A stretch of DNA of 64,000 bases from Bacteroidaceae bacterium (GTDB lineage: Bacteria > Bacteroidota > Bacteroidia > Bacteroidales > Bacteroidaceae): NCBI GenBank assembly GCA_017428785.1, contig JAFRQD010000006.1, positions 1 to 64,000 on the forward strand. The letters run 5' to 3'. Both the position numbers and the translations under genes were made by a program. Every line of letters begins with the position of its first letter. Position 1 is the first letter of the stretch. This document shows, piece by piece, positions 8,343-16,601 of this stretch. Below the pieces are notes generated by a model. That model was not told the DNA's origin. It did not search any database and saw nothing but the letters and a program-made list of their open reading frames with translations.

Positions 8343-11300
8343 TTACTGACCTGCAATGATGCTCAGGATGAACTCTAAGTCGGCTGCATCCACCTTACCG
8401 TCGGCGTTGAAGTCAACGATTGCATCAAACTGGTCTGCTGCAATGAGGGTCAGAACGAATTCAGCGTCAGCTGCATCCACCTTCTTGTCCTTGTTAACAT
8501 CGCCAGGCAGTGCTGTTCCGATTGCGTTGCCAGGAGTAACGGTCTTGTTGTCGTTCCAGCTGGGGATAGCATAGCGGCTCAGTGTCTTGCTGCCACTTGA
8601 TGCAACATAGAGGTTGTTTGCATAGTCGAATGCAATACCTGTGATGCTGCTCTCTGTGGTAGAGATGTTGTACTTAGGATTGAGGTAGATCATGCCAAGC
8701 TGCATGGGAACATAGTTGGTCTCGTAGATGACCAGCTTGTTGTTGCCCTTCGGGATGGCAATGTACTTGCCGTCGGTAGTGAGAGCCATCTTACCGCTGT
8801 GCGTTGCAGTGCTTGCGTCGCTGTAGTCCTCGTTGCCTTGTGCATCGAAGTGCTTGATGGCAGGAGTCTCTTCGGATACCTGGCTTGCATTCTGGATGAA
8901 CCAGAGGCCGCCCTGGCCGTCCTCTTGGATGCCAACGTGAGTTGGGATGGCAGCATACTTGCCTCCGAGAGCAGCAACATAGCCGGAAGGAGCAGCAAAG
9001 TTGTACTGCTTGGAAACGCCCAAGTTGTAAACAGCGCAGTTGAAGGCAGCAGGAGTGGTAGCCTCCATGCCGGCCTGCACGCCGAGAACATACATCTTCA
9101 GGTCGTCGCCCTTGCCTTCGAGAGCCAAGCCGGCAGCCATGCGGTTCTGTTCTTCGTCGCCTACATAGGTGATACCGGTAGCCTCATCGAGCTCGCCTTC
9201 TGTGAAGACAGGTGTCCAAGCCTCGTCGAGGTCATCGGGATTGATCTCCCAAACAGAGCTTGCGCTTGTGCCGGAAGCACGTCCTACGAAGAGACGTCCG
9301 TCCTCAGAGAAGCGGAGGTCCTTGAGGTCGAGCTCATACTCGCCGCCAAGCTTCAGAGGAGTCTCGCCAGCAATGTCGAGGCCGCCATAGTAAGAGCCGA
9401 CGGGCTTGAAGGCTGCGTCGAATGCGAAGAGAGCACCGGGAGTGCCTGTTGAGAACATGTCGGCACGGTCTTCCGTAGGACGAGTCTCGGTGACGAGCAC
9501 CTGACCGAAGCCCTTGCTTGCAGGATTGTTGTTGACTGCCAAGCCATAAGGAGAGTTGAACTTGTAGCTCTCGCCAACCTTAGTAATTTCCTCAGTACCC
9601 TTACCGAAGACAGCAACCTCGTAGGTCATAGCGAACGGATCAGAGCCAACATAGGTCTTGTCGAATGCTACCCTGTTTGCACCGACATAGGTCGTTGCAC
9701 CTTCGTACATGTAAACCAGAGTGCCCTGTGCATTGTAGAAGTTGATTCTTACCTGCTCAGCCTCAGCATTGAGGTAATAGGTAACAACAATGTTTTCGCC
9801 CTCTACATTAGCCTCTACGTTGTATGCGAATGCATTCAGCTGAGGATTGGGCTTCTCGTTGATGTACTGACCGCCATAGAGGTAAACGACGTCGCCATCG
9901 AACAGGCGAGGAGTAGCGTCAACACCAAGCGTCTGGAACCATACGGGATTCTCGCTTGAGCTGCCGTTGAGCCTGTAGGTGATGTCACCGCTTGCCAGCT
10001 GCTCGGCTGTAACCTGTGTGCCTGCTGCAGTACCCACTGCCTCAACATAGAAGTTGTTGCTCATGGTGCAGTTGCCATCGTTACGGCTGATGGTGTGGCA
10101 GCCAGTACTCTTGTCGATAGTGTGACCCTGGGAGAGAATCAGCGTGTTGCGAACAGTAGATGTAGAACCGGACCAGCCGATGACACCGCCGCAAGAGTTC
10201 GTTTCCTCGCCGAGGATAGTTGTCCTTACGATACAGTTCTCGACAACAGTATCATCGCCAGCGTTGTTGCCAATGAGGCCGCCGTGTGTGCCGTCGCCAA
10301 CTACTGCGGAGTGGATGTTAACGTCCACGTCACAGGTCTGAATCAAAGCTTTGTAGGTGTAGCCTGCTATGCCGCCAACGAACTTTTGGTCAGAATAGTA
10401 ATCGCCAGTCAGCTTCAAGTTCTTCACGGTAGCATTGTCGAGCGTATTGAACAGACCTGTGCGCTCTTCATTGTGAGTAATAATTACATTGGTGATAGCA
10501 TGGCCCTGGCCGTCGAATGTGCCGCGATAGCTGTAGTCGCTGCGGTTGATAGGCTGCATGCCTATGCCTGTCATGTCAATGTCGGCAGTCAGCTTACCCT
10601 TAGCCGTGTAATTGGCACCGGCAATAGAGCGGAATGCAATTAACTCCTTCGGCGAGCCGATGAGGTAGAAGCCTTCATCATCCTTCTGAGGCAGGATGCC
10701 TGCGAAGTCAGCATAAGCCTTGTCCACAGCAGCCAAAGCCTCTTCTGTGCTGGCTGAGCCTTCCATATACATCGTAGCAAGTTCCTCGAAACGATTTGAA
10801 CATGCCACTGCGTCCTCTATAGGGATGACAGTTTCATCTGTTTCTATATATTCGCCTGCCTCTTCGTCCCATTCAACCATAAGCAGATTCTCGCCTTCGA
10901 TGTTCTCGAGATCTTTGGCTGTATTAAAGAGAGCAACATACGCCTGCTTGCTTTCATAGATAGCCTGGAAGAGGTCGGAGAAGTCCTTTACAAGAGTTTC
11001 CTTAGCCTCAATACCTTCTGTCTGTTTAGATTTACTAACAAGTAGGGAAACCTTTTGCTGCAAAGCAACGGGGAAGTTGGGAGAAGCAGCTGCATTCTCT
11101 TCGTCATATATATAATCCATGATTGTGGCGGCACGAGCAATCATGTTATTGATTACCTTGTCGAGAGCTTCTTCACCGTCTTCACCGCAATAGGTTACAG
11201 TGAGAGGACCCCAACCCGTCCAGTCGTTGCTGTAGTGGGTGCCTGGGTTCTTGATGCCGATGGTAAGCTTGCCGTCTTCACCAACCTTTGCGATGGTGTA

Positions 11301-14300
11301 AACCTGATAGCGGCCTGCCTTTGCAGCAATAGCCATACCAGTCTCGCCGTGAACAACGAAGCCGATGGAGTCTTCACCACTTGTGGACATGCCGTCTTCA
11401 TAGATCTTGAGGTCGAGAGCGCCTGCAATGCTCAGGTTGCAGTTCACGCCATCCTCTGCTTCGTCTATATAAACAGGATCCTCGATGACAGTGGGGAAGT
11501 AGTTGAAGATGCCGTTAGCATAGATACCTGCAGCATAGTTGGTGCTGTATCGGTTGTTGCTGGGACGGAAGGCGGCGTTGACACCTACAAGGTAGTAACC
11601 GGGCTTCATGTCCTCTACAGTCTGGTACTGGTCACCAGTTACGTTCCAAGCCTCAACGCCTACGAAGGTCTGGCCTTCATCGTTCTTAGTCTGGCCATAA
11701 CCTGTGCTCCAAGCGCCAGTCCAGCCTTCTCTTTGCTTGCTGAAGTCGCTGTTGGGAATCAGGTTGCTGATGTCGGTGCCAGGAGCGTAATCCTCGGCAA
11801 TGGCATCGGCAAGCCACTTGACAATGCGTTCTGTCTCTGCTGCGATTTCCTCTGCAGTAGCCACATGCTCTGTCACGATGTAGTCGAAGGAACCGAGCGG
11901 GTTAACGTCGTTGGGCTCTTCATAATTCTGCTCATCGAGGTATGCCTCGAGAGCGTCGCGCAGATCACCGTGGAAGCTGTTGTCGGTAGCGAGACGGTTC
12001 TTGATTTCCTCACACTTTGCGATGTATGCAGAATAAACTGCGGCGTTCTCTGCCACTGCATTCTTCTTCACCTTGAGGTCATCGATAGCATCGGCGAACT
12101 CGAGGAGTGTTGTGGCATCATCCAGTGCCTCGATGGCTGCTGCGAGTTCGTCGAAGATAGCCTTAGTGGCGATAATGCCTTCGGCTACTTCTGCCTCATG
12201 ATTCTTAATTTCTGAAGCCACTTCTGCAAGTTCATCGTCATTGGCTACAGAGAAGTACTTTTCTACGTCGTTTCCTTCTTCATCCTGCTCAGTCCAGCCA
12301 TAGATGACGGTACCGTGAGAGGGATAAGGATATGGATATTCGTCTGTGCCGATGTCCTGATACCAGTAACCTGTGCGGAACTGATTGCCGTTGGCACGCC
12401 AAGCCAGTGCACCGCTCTTGAAGTCTTCTTCGCTGACAGTGGGAACCTGTGTGCCGAAGCGGGCGTAGCAGTTGGTGATGTGTATGTTGTCGCCGCCGCC
12501 GTGACGTGCGAAGTAGTGGTCATTGTCCTGAATGCCTTCTACAGAACCTACAGCATAGCAGTTGGTGACGTCAGCATAGCTGCCCAGCCAGCCAGAGAAC
12601 GAGCCGTTCTCCTTCGGGCCGTAAACATTGCCGACCATACCGCTGTTGTTGATGGTTACATGGCAGGAAGAGCCCATGACGCAGCCGAACACACCGGAGG
12701 CATTGGGGCCGCCGTTTGCTGTTACGTTGCCGCACATCATAAGGCCGCTGATGTTGACATGTCCGGCCCAGTTGGCTGTCATGCCGACGATGCCGATGTA
12801 GCCGTGACCAAGCATCGAGCAGCTCTCGTCGAGCACTACATTCTTAATAAATACGCCTTCTGCTGCACGAGCGTCAGCATCGCTGATGCCGCCATAAGCC
12901 TTGTAAGGCAGACTGTTCATGACAGCCACGAGGCCTACACCGTTGCCAGTGGGCTTCACAATCTTGAGGTTGCTGATAGTGTGGAACTGACCGTCGAAGC
13001 TTCCATAGAAGGGTGCGGTTTCGGTACCTACGGTTCCCCAGAACTTTGTGTACTCAAGTTCTTTTTCTTCTCCTCCGATCATGAATGTTTCCGTATCGTT
13101 GTACTCCGCCATGTCGATGTCGGCAGTCAGCCTGGCATTGGCATTCAGGTGCGTTGATGCATAGTTCGACCACCAGATAAGCTGTGAGGGAGTGCTGATT
13201 TCGAACCAGCCGTCAACAGGCTGATAGTAATCTTCCTGTATGGTGCCGCACACTTGACATACACCATTTTCGAATGTATGAGGTGGGAAAACAGGAGAAG
13301 GAGCAGTGTTAGTGTAAGTGGCATCACCTATAGGCATGCCGTCGCAGCGATATTCTGTAGCGTCAGCATAGACGAGTGCGCCTTCCTTCTTGATGGGGCT
13401 GGGAACGGGGTCTTCGCCAATCTTCTGATAGAAGCGGTCCAGACCGCTTTGCTTGCCGTTCAGGAAGAAAGCAAGCTCACCGCTTTCAAGGTCACCTTCG
13501 TACAAGGTAAACTTGTCGTTGTCGCCATAATCTCTCTCCTGTGGAACGGCATATACATTTTCACAAGTAACATTTTCTGGGTGGCGGGAGATGACCTTGG
13601 AGTCGCCTACGCCGTTGAAGATTACACCGGTGAAGGCACAGTTGTTGAAGTAGGTCTGTCCACCGGACCAGCCGCAGAGACCTGCAAGACACTCTGTGGT
13701 CTCCGTACCATAGATGTTACCTGCATAGATACAATTGTCAACCAACGTCTTAGAATCTGCCACACCGATAAGGCCGGCAGAAGTGTTGTCGCCGCCGAGA
13801 GTGGGATAGATTTCGATATCGGAGTAGACGTTGCGAATCTTCGCGCGGTCATTACGGGTATGAGAGGTGATGGAGGCTGCATACTTGCCACCAGCGCCAA
13901 TCTTGCCGTGCATAATGACATTCTCGAATGTACCGGAGAAATTGGGCATGAAGGATGCATTCTCGCCCATTTCGCTCATCTCGATGGTGAGTTCGTGGCC
14001 GTCGCCGTTGAAAGCACCTTCGAACCAGTTGCCGGTGTTGAAGATATAGCGGCCAGCATCAGCCACATAGGTAATGTCCTTACCCATCTTGATGGTGAAC
14101 CAGCCACCGTTCTGGATACGGTTCAAGCCTTCTGCCAGGTCGATGTCCTCGGCTGTTTCAATGAGGAAGCTGCCGTTGGTAGCGGGGCGCTTCTGTGCAT
14201 AGAAGTTGAAGCAACCGCAGACGGAGCAGATGCCGAACTTGTCAAACTCGTGGGCTGCTGCCTGTGCCGTTCCGCTGTTGGAGAAGGTCAGTTCGCCTTC

Positions 14301-15272
14301 GCTCTTGCCGTCACAGCCAGTCACGTCAGATGCATAGACCTGTCCTGTGCCGAATGCTGCGGGCACGGGGAACTCGTCGGTGCCGATGTTCTGAACCCAA
14401 GCGATGCGGCTCTGGTCGGTGTTCAGCTGATAGCAGATGCGGCCGTCGGCCAGGTCGGCATAAGGCACGATGGTGACGCACTTGGTGTTGCCCCATGCAT
14501 TGGTTGCATAGTTGTTGGTGCTTGCGCCGCCGGGACGGTTGCCATAGATGTCCTGCAGATAGGAATTCAGGTTGACAGCCTGGAATTGACCGTCGTTACG
14601 TCCGATGGTTCCGCTGTTGCCATCTATTTTGAATTCGCTGCCGTCGTTGATGACCAGACAGTTGATGATGTTGGTACGACTGCTGCACCAGCCTACGATA
14701 CCGCCGCAGTTGGTGGTGGTTGCACCCTTGATGACGAACTTAGCCAAGCAGTTCTCGATCATTGCACCCTGATAGCATACGCCAGCAATACCGGCGTGGG
14801 TGCCGTCGCCTGCCACTGCGCTGTTCACTACTACGTCAACATAGCAGCCGCGGATGGTGCCGCGGCACCATGCTGCGATACCTGAAGCCTCTTTCTTCTC
14901 GGTCGTGATGGTGCCCTGCACCTTCAGGTCCTTGATGAGAGCATCAGCACCGACATTGCGGAAGATAGCAGTGCCGTCGGCTACATTGTTAATAGCATTA
15001 ATGGTGATGGTGTGGCCTGCGCCGTCGAATGTACCCTGGAAGTCTTGGCCGTCTCGACCAATCATGGATACATCGGTGGCAGGCTTCACTATGTCAGCCG
15101 TCAGCACGGCATTGGCATAGGGATTCTCACCATTCACAAGTTCGGCAAAGGCGACAAGGTCGTCCGCCGTACCAATCTGATAGACGCCATTCACTTCGGA
15201 AAGCGCCCATGCAGCTGTGGAGACAACGCTAAGGAGCGATGCCAGACACAGATTCAGTAGTTTTCTACTCAT
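8343..15272 (-). CDS. Giant secreted GLUG-repeat/dockerin protein, paralogue 2
   Basis: A 2309-aa paralogue of the 172-7203 product with the same order of parts: signal peptide (residues 1-23), GLUG-type beta-helix modules, a zinc-knuckle-like CxxC linker (CQVCGT), a helical segment, the NSDFSK...EGWTG carbohydrate-binding-type domain near 1170-1350, another GLUG module, a propeller-like region and a C-terminal dockerin (DVNKDKKVDAAD, DFNADGKVDAAD). Similarity is highest in the signal peptide, the central domain (NNRYSTNYAAGIYANGIFNY is identical in both), the propeller and the dockerin; the GLUG modules have diverged more. The first dockerin loop has K where most have G (NKDKKVD). Monocistronic, with its own promoter and terminator. 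Ligand unknown. Confidence 0.9.
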   Translation of the reverse strand: MSRKLLNLCLASLLSVVSTAAWALSEVNGVYQIGTADDLVAFAELVNGENPYANAVLTADIVKPATDVSMIGRDGQDFQGTFDGAGHTITINAINNVADGTAIFRNVGADALIKDLKVQGTITTEKKEASGIAAWCRGTIRGCYVDVVVNSAVAGDGTHAGIAGVCYQGAMIENCLAKFVIKGATTTNCGGIVGWCSSRTNIINCLVINDGSEFKIDGNSGTIGRNDGQFQAVNLNSYLQDIYGNRPGGASTNNYATNAWGNTKCVTIVPYADLADGRICYQLNTDQSRIAWVQNIGTDEFPVPAAFGTGQVYASDVTGCDGKSEGELTFSNSGTAQAAAHEFDKFGICSVCGCFNFYAQKRPATNGSFLIETAEDIDLAEGLNRIQNGGWFTIKMGKDITYVADAGRYIFNTGNWFEGAFNGDGHELTIEMSEMGENASFMPNFSGTFENVIMHGKIGAGGKYAASITSHTRNDRAKIRNVYSDIEIYPTLGGDNTSAGLIGVADSKTLVDNCIYAGNIYGTETTECLAGLCGWSGGQTYFNNCAFTGVIFNGVGDSKVISRHPENVTCENVYAVPQERDYGDNDKFTLYEGDLESGELAFFLNGKQSGLDRFYQKIGEDPVPSPIKKEGALVYADATEYRCDGMPIGDATYTNTAPSPVFPPHTFENGVCQVCGTIQEDYYQPVDGWFEISTPSQLIWWSNYASTHLNANARLTADIDMAEYNDTETFMIGGEEKELEYTKFWGTVGTETAPFYGSFDGQFHTISNLKIVKPTGNGVGLVAVMNSLPYKAYGGISDADARAAEGVFIKNVVLDESCSMLGHGYIGIVGMTANWAGHVNISGLMMCGNVTANGGPNASGVFGCVMGSSCHVTINNSGMVGNVYGPKENGSFSGWLGSYADVTNCYAVGSVEGIQDNDHYFARHGGGDNIHITNCYARFGTQVPTVSEEDFKSGALAWRANGNQFRTGYWYQDIGTDEYPYPYPSHGTVIYGWTEQDEEGNDVEKYFSVANDDELAEVASEIKNHEAEVAEGIIATKAIFDELAAAIEALDDATTLLEFADAIDDLKVKKNAVAENAAVYSAYIAKCEEIKNRLATDNSFHGDLRDALEAYLDEQNYEEPNDVNPLGSFDYIVTEHVATAEEIAAETERIVKWLADAIAEDYAPGTDISNLIPNSDFSKQREGWTGAWSTGYGQTKNDEGQTFVGVEAWNVTGDQYQTVEDMKPGYYLVGVNAAFRPSNNRYSTNYAAGIYANGIFNYFPTVIEDPVYIDEAEDGVNCNLSIAGALDLKIYEDGMSTSGEDSIGFVVHGETGMAIAAKAGRYQVYTIAKVGEDGKLTIGIKNPGTHYSNDWTGWGPLTVTYCGEDGEEALDKVINNMIARAATIMDYIYDEENAAASPNFPVALQQKVSLLVSKSKQTEGIEAKETLVKDFSDLFQAIYESKQAYVALFNTAKDLENIEGENLLMVEWDEEAGEYIETDETVIPIEDAVACSNRFEELATMYMEGSASTEEALAAVDKAYADFAGILPQKDDEGFYLIGSPKELIAFRSIAGANYTAKGKLTADIDMTGIGMQPINRSDYSYRGTFDGQGHAITNVIITHNEERTGLFNTLDNATVKNLKLTGDYYSDQKFVGGIAGYTYKALIQTCDVDVNIHSAVVGDGTHGGLIGNNAGDDTVVENCIVRTTILGEETNSCGGVIGWSGSTSTVRNTLILSQGHTIDKSTGCHTISRNDGNCTMSNNFYVEAVGTAAGTQVTAEQLASGDITYRLNGSSSENPVWFQTLGVDATPRLFDGDVVYLYGGQYINEKPNPQLNAFAYNVEANVEGENIVVTYYLNAEAEQVRINFYNAQGTLVYMYEGATTYVGANRVAFDKTYVGSDPFAMTYEVAVFGKGTEEITKVGESYKFNSPYGLAVNNNPASKGFGQVLVTETRPTEDRADMFSTGTPGALFAFDAAFKPVGSYYGGLDIAGETPLKLGGEYELDLKDLRFSEDGRLFVGRASGTSASSVWEINPDDLDEAWTPVFTEGELDEATGITYVGDEEQNRMAAGLALEGKGDDLKMYVLGVQAGMEATTPAAFNCAVYNLGVSKQYNFAAPSGYVAALGGKYAAIPTHVGIQEDGQGGLWFIQNASQVSEETPAIKHFDAQGNEDYSDASTATHSGKMALTTDGKYIAIPKGNNKLVIYETNYVPMQLGMIYLNPKYNISTTESSITGIAFDYANNLYVASSGSKTLSRYAIPSWNDNKTVTPGNAIGTALPGDVNKDKKVDAADAEFVLTLIAADQFDAIVDFNADGKVDAADLEFILSIIAGQ

Positions 15273-15344
15273 AAATGTTGGATTTAAGTGTTAATAAAAG
15301 GGTTAATTACTGTATTTTCTTGCTTATTTTTGCAGAATGTCTAG

Positions 15345-15375
15345 CAAATATAGGATTATTTTTGATTCCGGCAAA
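15345..15375 (-). promoter_or_regulatory. Promoter of second giant gene
   Basis: Minus strand TATATTTG (15352-15345) with TTTG (15375-15372) 19 bp upstream. The flank TATATTTGCTAG is identical to the promoter at 7277-7308, so the promoter was duplicated with the gene. Confidence 0.85.
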
Positions 15376-15485
15376 ACTTTTTAACACTTTTCTTCGATTT
15401 TTGGGCGCTTTTTCCCAAAAAGGCAAGGCAGGCGCCTCATTTTTCGCACTCCGGCTAGGGGGAAAAGGGTCAAAAGGGGGACAAA

Positions 15486-15573
15486 AAAACGCCGCGTGCG
15501 GGGATTGCCAACGCCGCACGCGGAAATGGTCATCGCCGCACGCGGGGATTGCAATCGCCGCACGCGGCGTTTT
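15486..15573. repeat. CCGC array copy 3
   Basis: Units in the order GT, AC, AC, AC (centre dinucleotides of CCGCnnGCGG), 22-bp period, outer arms AAAACGCCGC and GCGGCGTTTT. The array ends 8 bp from the coaD stop codon. Confidence 0.9.
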
Positions 15574-15581
15574 CAAGGCCT

Positions 15582-16022
15582 CTACGGAAGGAATTTCGAG
15601 ACGTCGTGCCCGAAGTGCGAAAGCTCGCGCACAAGGGAGCTGCTGAGGCTTGCCAGCTCAGGAGAAGCAGGGAGCAGGACGGTCTCGATGCCCGTGAGCC
15701 GGCGGTTCACATCGGCCATCTGAAGCTCGTACTCGAAGTCGGATGTCGTTCGCACCCCGCGCACAATGGCTGTCGCGCCGATGGCCCTGGCAAAATCCAC
15801 AGTAAGGCCCGTGTAGCTCCCCACCCTGACGCGCGGCTCGCCCGCGTACAGCTTTTCTATAGACGAGATACGCTCCTCGACAGGCATCCAGCCCTGCTTC
15901 TGCTCGTTGTAGCCCACGCCGATGACAACCTCGTCGAACAGCCCCAGCGCCCGCCGCACAATGTCGGCATGCCCGAGGGTAAAGGGGTCGAAAGACCCGG
16001 GGAAGAGAACCTTATGCATCAT
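15582..16022 (-). CDS. coaD: Phosphopantetheine adenylyltransferase
   Basis: Catalyses the fourth step of coenzyme A synthesis, transferring AMP from ATP to 4'-phosphopantetheine to give dephospho-CoA. The 146-aa product has the nucleotidyltransferase opening GSFDPFTLGH with the TxGH nucleotide motif, the RGVRTTSDFEYE segment and the late SLSSSLVREL motif. Length is slightly under the usual 150-165 aa. The start is one of GTG 16025, ATG 16022 or ATG 16019; the GTG abuts the toxin stop codon, so translation is probably coupled to the toxin gene. Last gene of the GNAT-parE-antitoxin-toxin-coaD string. The stop codon TAG lies in a degenerate flank palindrome of CCGC array copy 3. Confidence 0.95.
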   Translation of the reverse strand: MMHKVLFPGSFDPFTLGHADIVRRALGLFDEVVIGVGYNEQKQGWMPVEERISSIEKLYAGEPRVRVGSYTGLTVDFARAIGATAIVRGVRTTSDFEYELQMADVNRRLTGIETVLLPASPELASLSSSLVRELSHFGHDVSKFLP

Positions 16023-16025
16023 CAC

Positions 16026-16301
16026 TCAAAAAATATCAGAATGAGAACCTGTGTCAATCATGATAAGCAGCAGTTCTGCTTCGTACTGCTCCCAGACAAG
16101 CAGCCAGTCGCCTTTTATATGACATTCCCACTTACCCTTGTAGTTGCCCGACAACTTGTGAGGGCGATACCTTTCGGGCAATGTTCCTGTCTGCATGAGC
16201 AGAGAGATGACCATTCGCAAGTCCTCCATTGGAAGGCCTCGCTTCTTCATTCTCTCCACGCTCTTGTCAAAACGCCTGGTGGTACGAACAGTATAAGCCA
16301 T
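16026..16301 (-). CDS. YafQ/RelE-family toxin (mRNA interferase)
   Basis: Ninety-one aa with the features of YafQ-type ribosome-dependent endoribonucleases: basic N-terminus (RTTRRFDKSVERMKKRG), the HKLSG.YKG.WECHI core, then DWLLVW and the C-terminal TGSHSDIF with the family's conserved H and F. It follows its antitoxin by 4 nt. Its TGA stop is immediately followed by GTGATGATG of coaD, so toxin and an essential CoA gene share one transcript. Full length and apparently intact. Confidence 0.9.
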   Translation of the reverse strand: MAYTVRTTRRFDKSVERMKKRGLPMEDLRMVISLLMQTGTLPERYRPHKLSGNYKGKWECHIKGDWLLVWEQYEAELLLIMIDTGSHSDIF

Positions 16302-16305
16302 GCAA

Positions 16306-16521
16306 CTATATGCCTAAGTGTTCGAAGACTTCTTCCGGAGAAGAGAAAGGACCGCTCATACGGCCTTTGCGAACATCTTCCATTGCTTCGTCAATGCCAC
16401 TCTTCTTGGTTTTGCTTCTGCGCTGGGGCAAAACCCTCACGCCATCCAACGCATTCAGGACTTTCCGAATGCTGCTCAGGATGGCAGGGTTATCTATTTG
16501 GATAGTCAAGGTGTTCGTCAT
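16306..16521 (-). CDS. Antitoxin of the YafQ-type pair
   Basis: Seventy-one aa, directly upstream of the toxin. The N-terminus (TNTLTIQIDNPAIL) resembles a short strand/ribbon DNA-binding start, and the acidic C-terminal half (EAMEDVRKGRMSGPFSSPEE) looks like the flexible toxin-wrapping tail of RelB/DinJ-like antitoxins. Identified mainly by position and size; the exact antitoxin family is not certain. A leading AT-rich 40 bp (16522-16560) may hold its own promoter. Confidence 0.8.
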   Translation of the reverse strand: MTNTLTIQIDNPAILSSIRKVLNALDGVRVLPQRRSKTKKSGIDEAMEDVRKGRMSGPFSSPEEVFEHLGI

Positions 16522-16565
16522 GATGATGCTCCTTTCTTTTATTTCATTTGAATAGGTAAAGACTA

Positions 16566-16601
16566 CTCCCCTCCTCCGGAGGAGGTGGTCAGGGGAGGGG
16601 G
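16566..16601. repeat. C-rich palindrome at the parE 3' end
   Basis: CTCCTCCGGAGGAG perfect palindrome (16571-16584) within a CCCCTCC/GGAGGGG element. On the minus strand the element begins inside the last parE codons (ESPLP) and supplies its stop codon. Confidence 0.7.

Larger units (their letters stand above)
15273..15581. other. Intergenic region between coaD and second giant gene
   Basis: Holds the leader (about 70 nt) and promoter of the giant gene, an AT-rich stretch to about 15400, a short G/C-mixed stretch of no recognised content, and CCGC array copy 3 directly after the coaD stop. No gene seen. Confidence 0.8.

Noticed and set aside
15486..15573. CRISPR-like array (four repeats with equal spacers) at the CCGC elements
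   Set aside because: Units and spacers are only 11 bp each, spacers recur between copies, and no cas genes are present.
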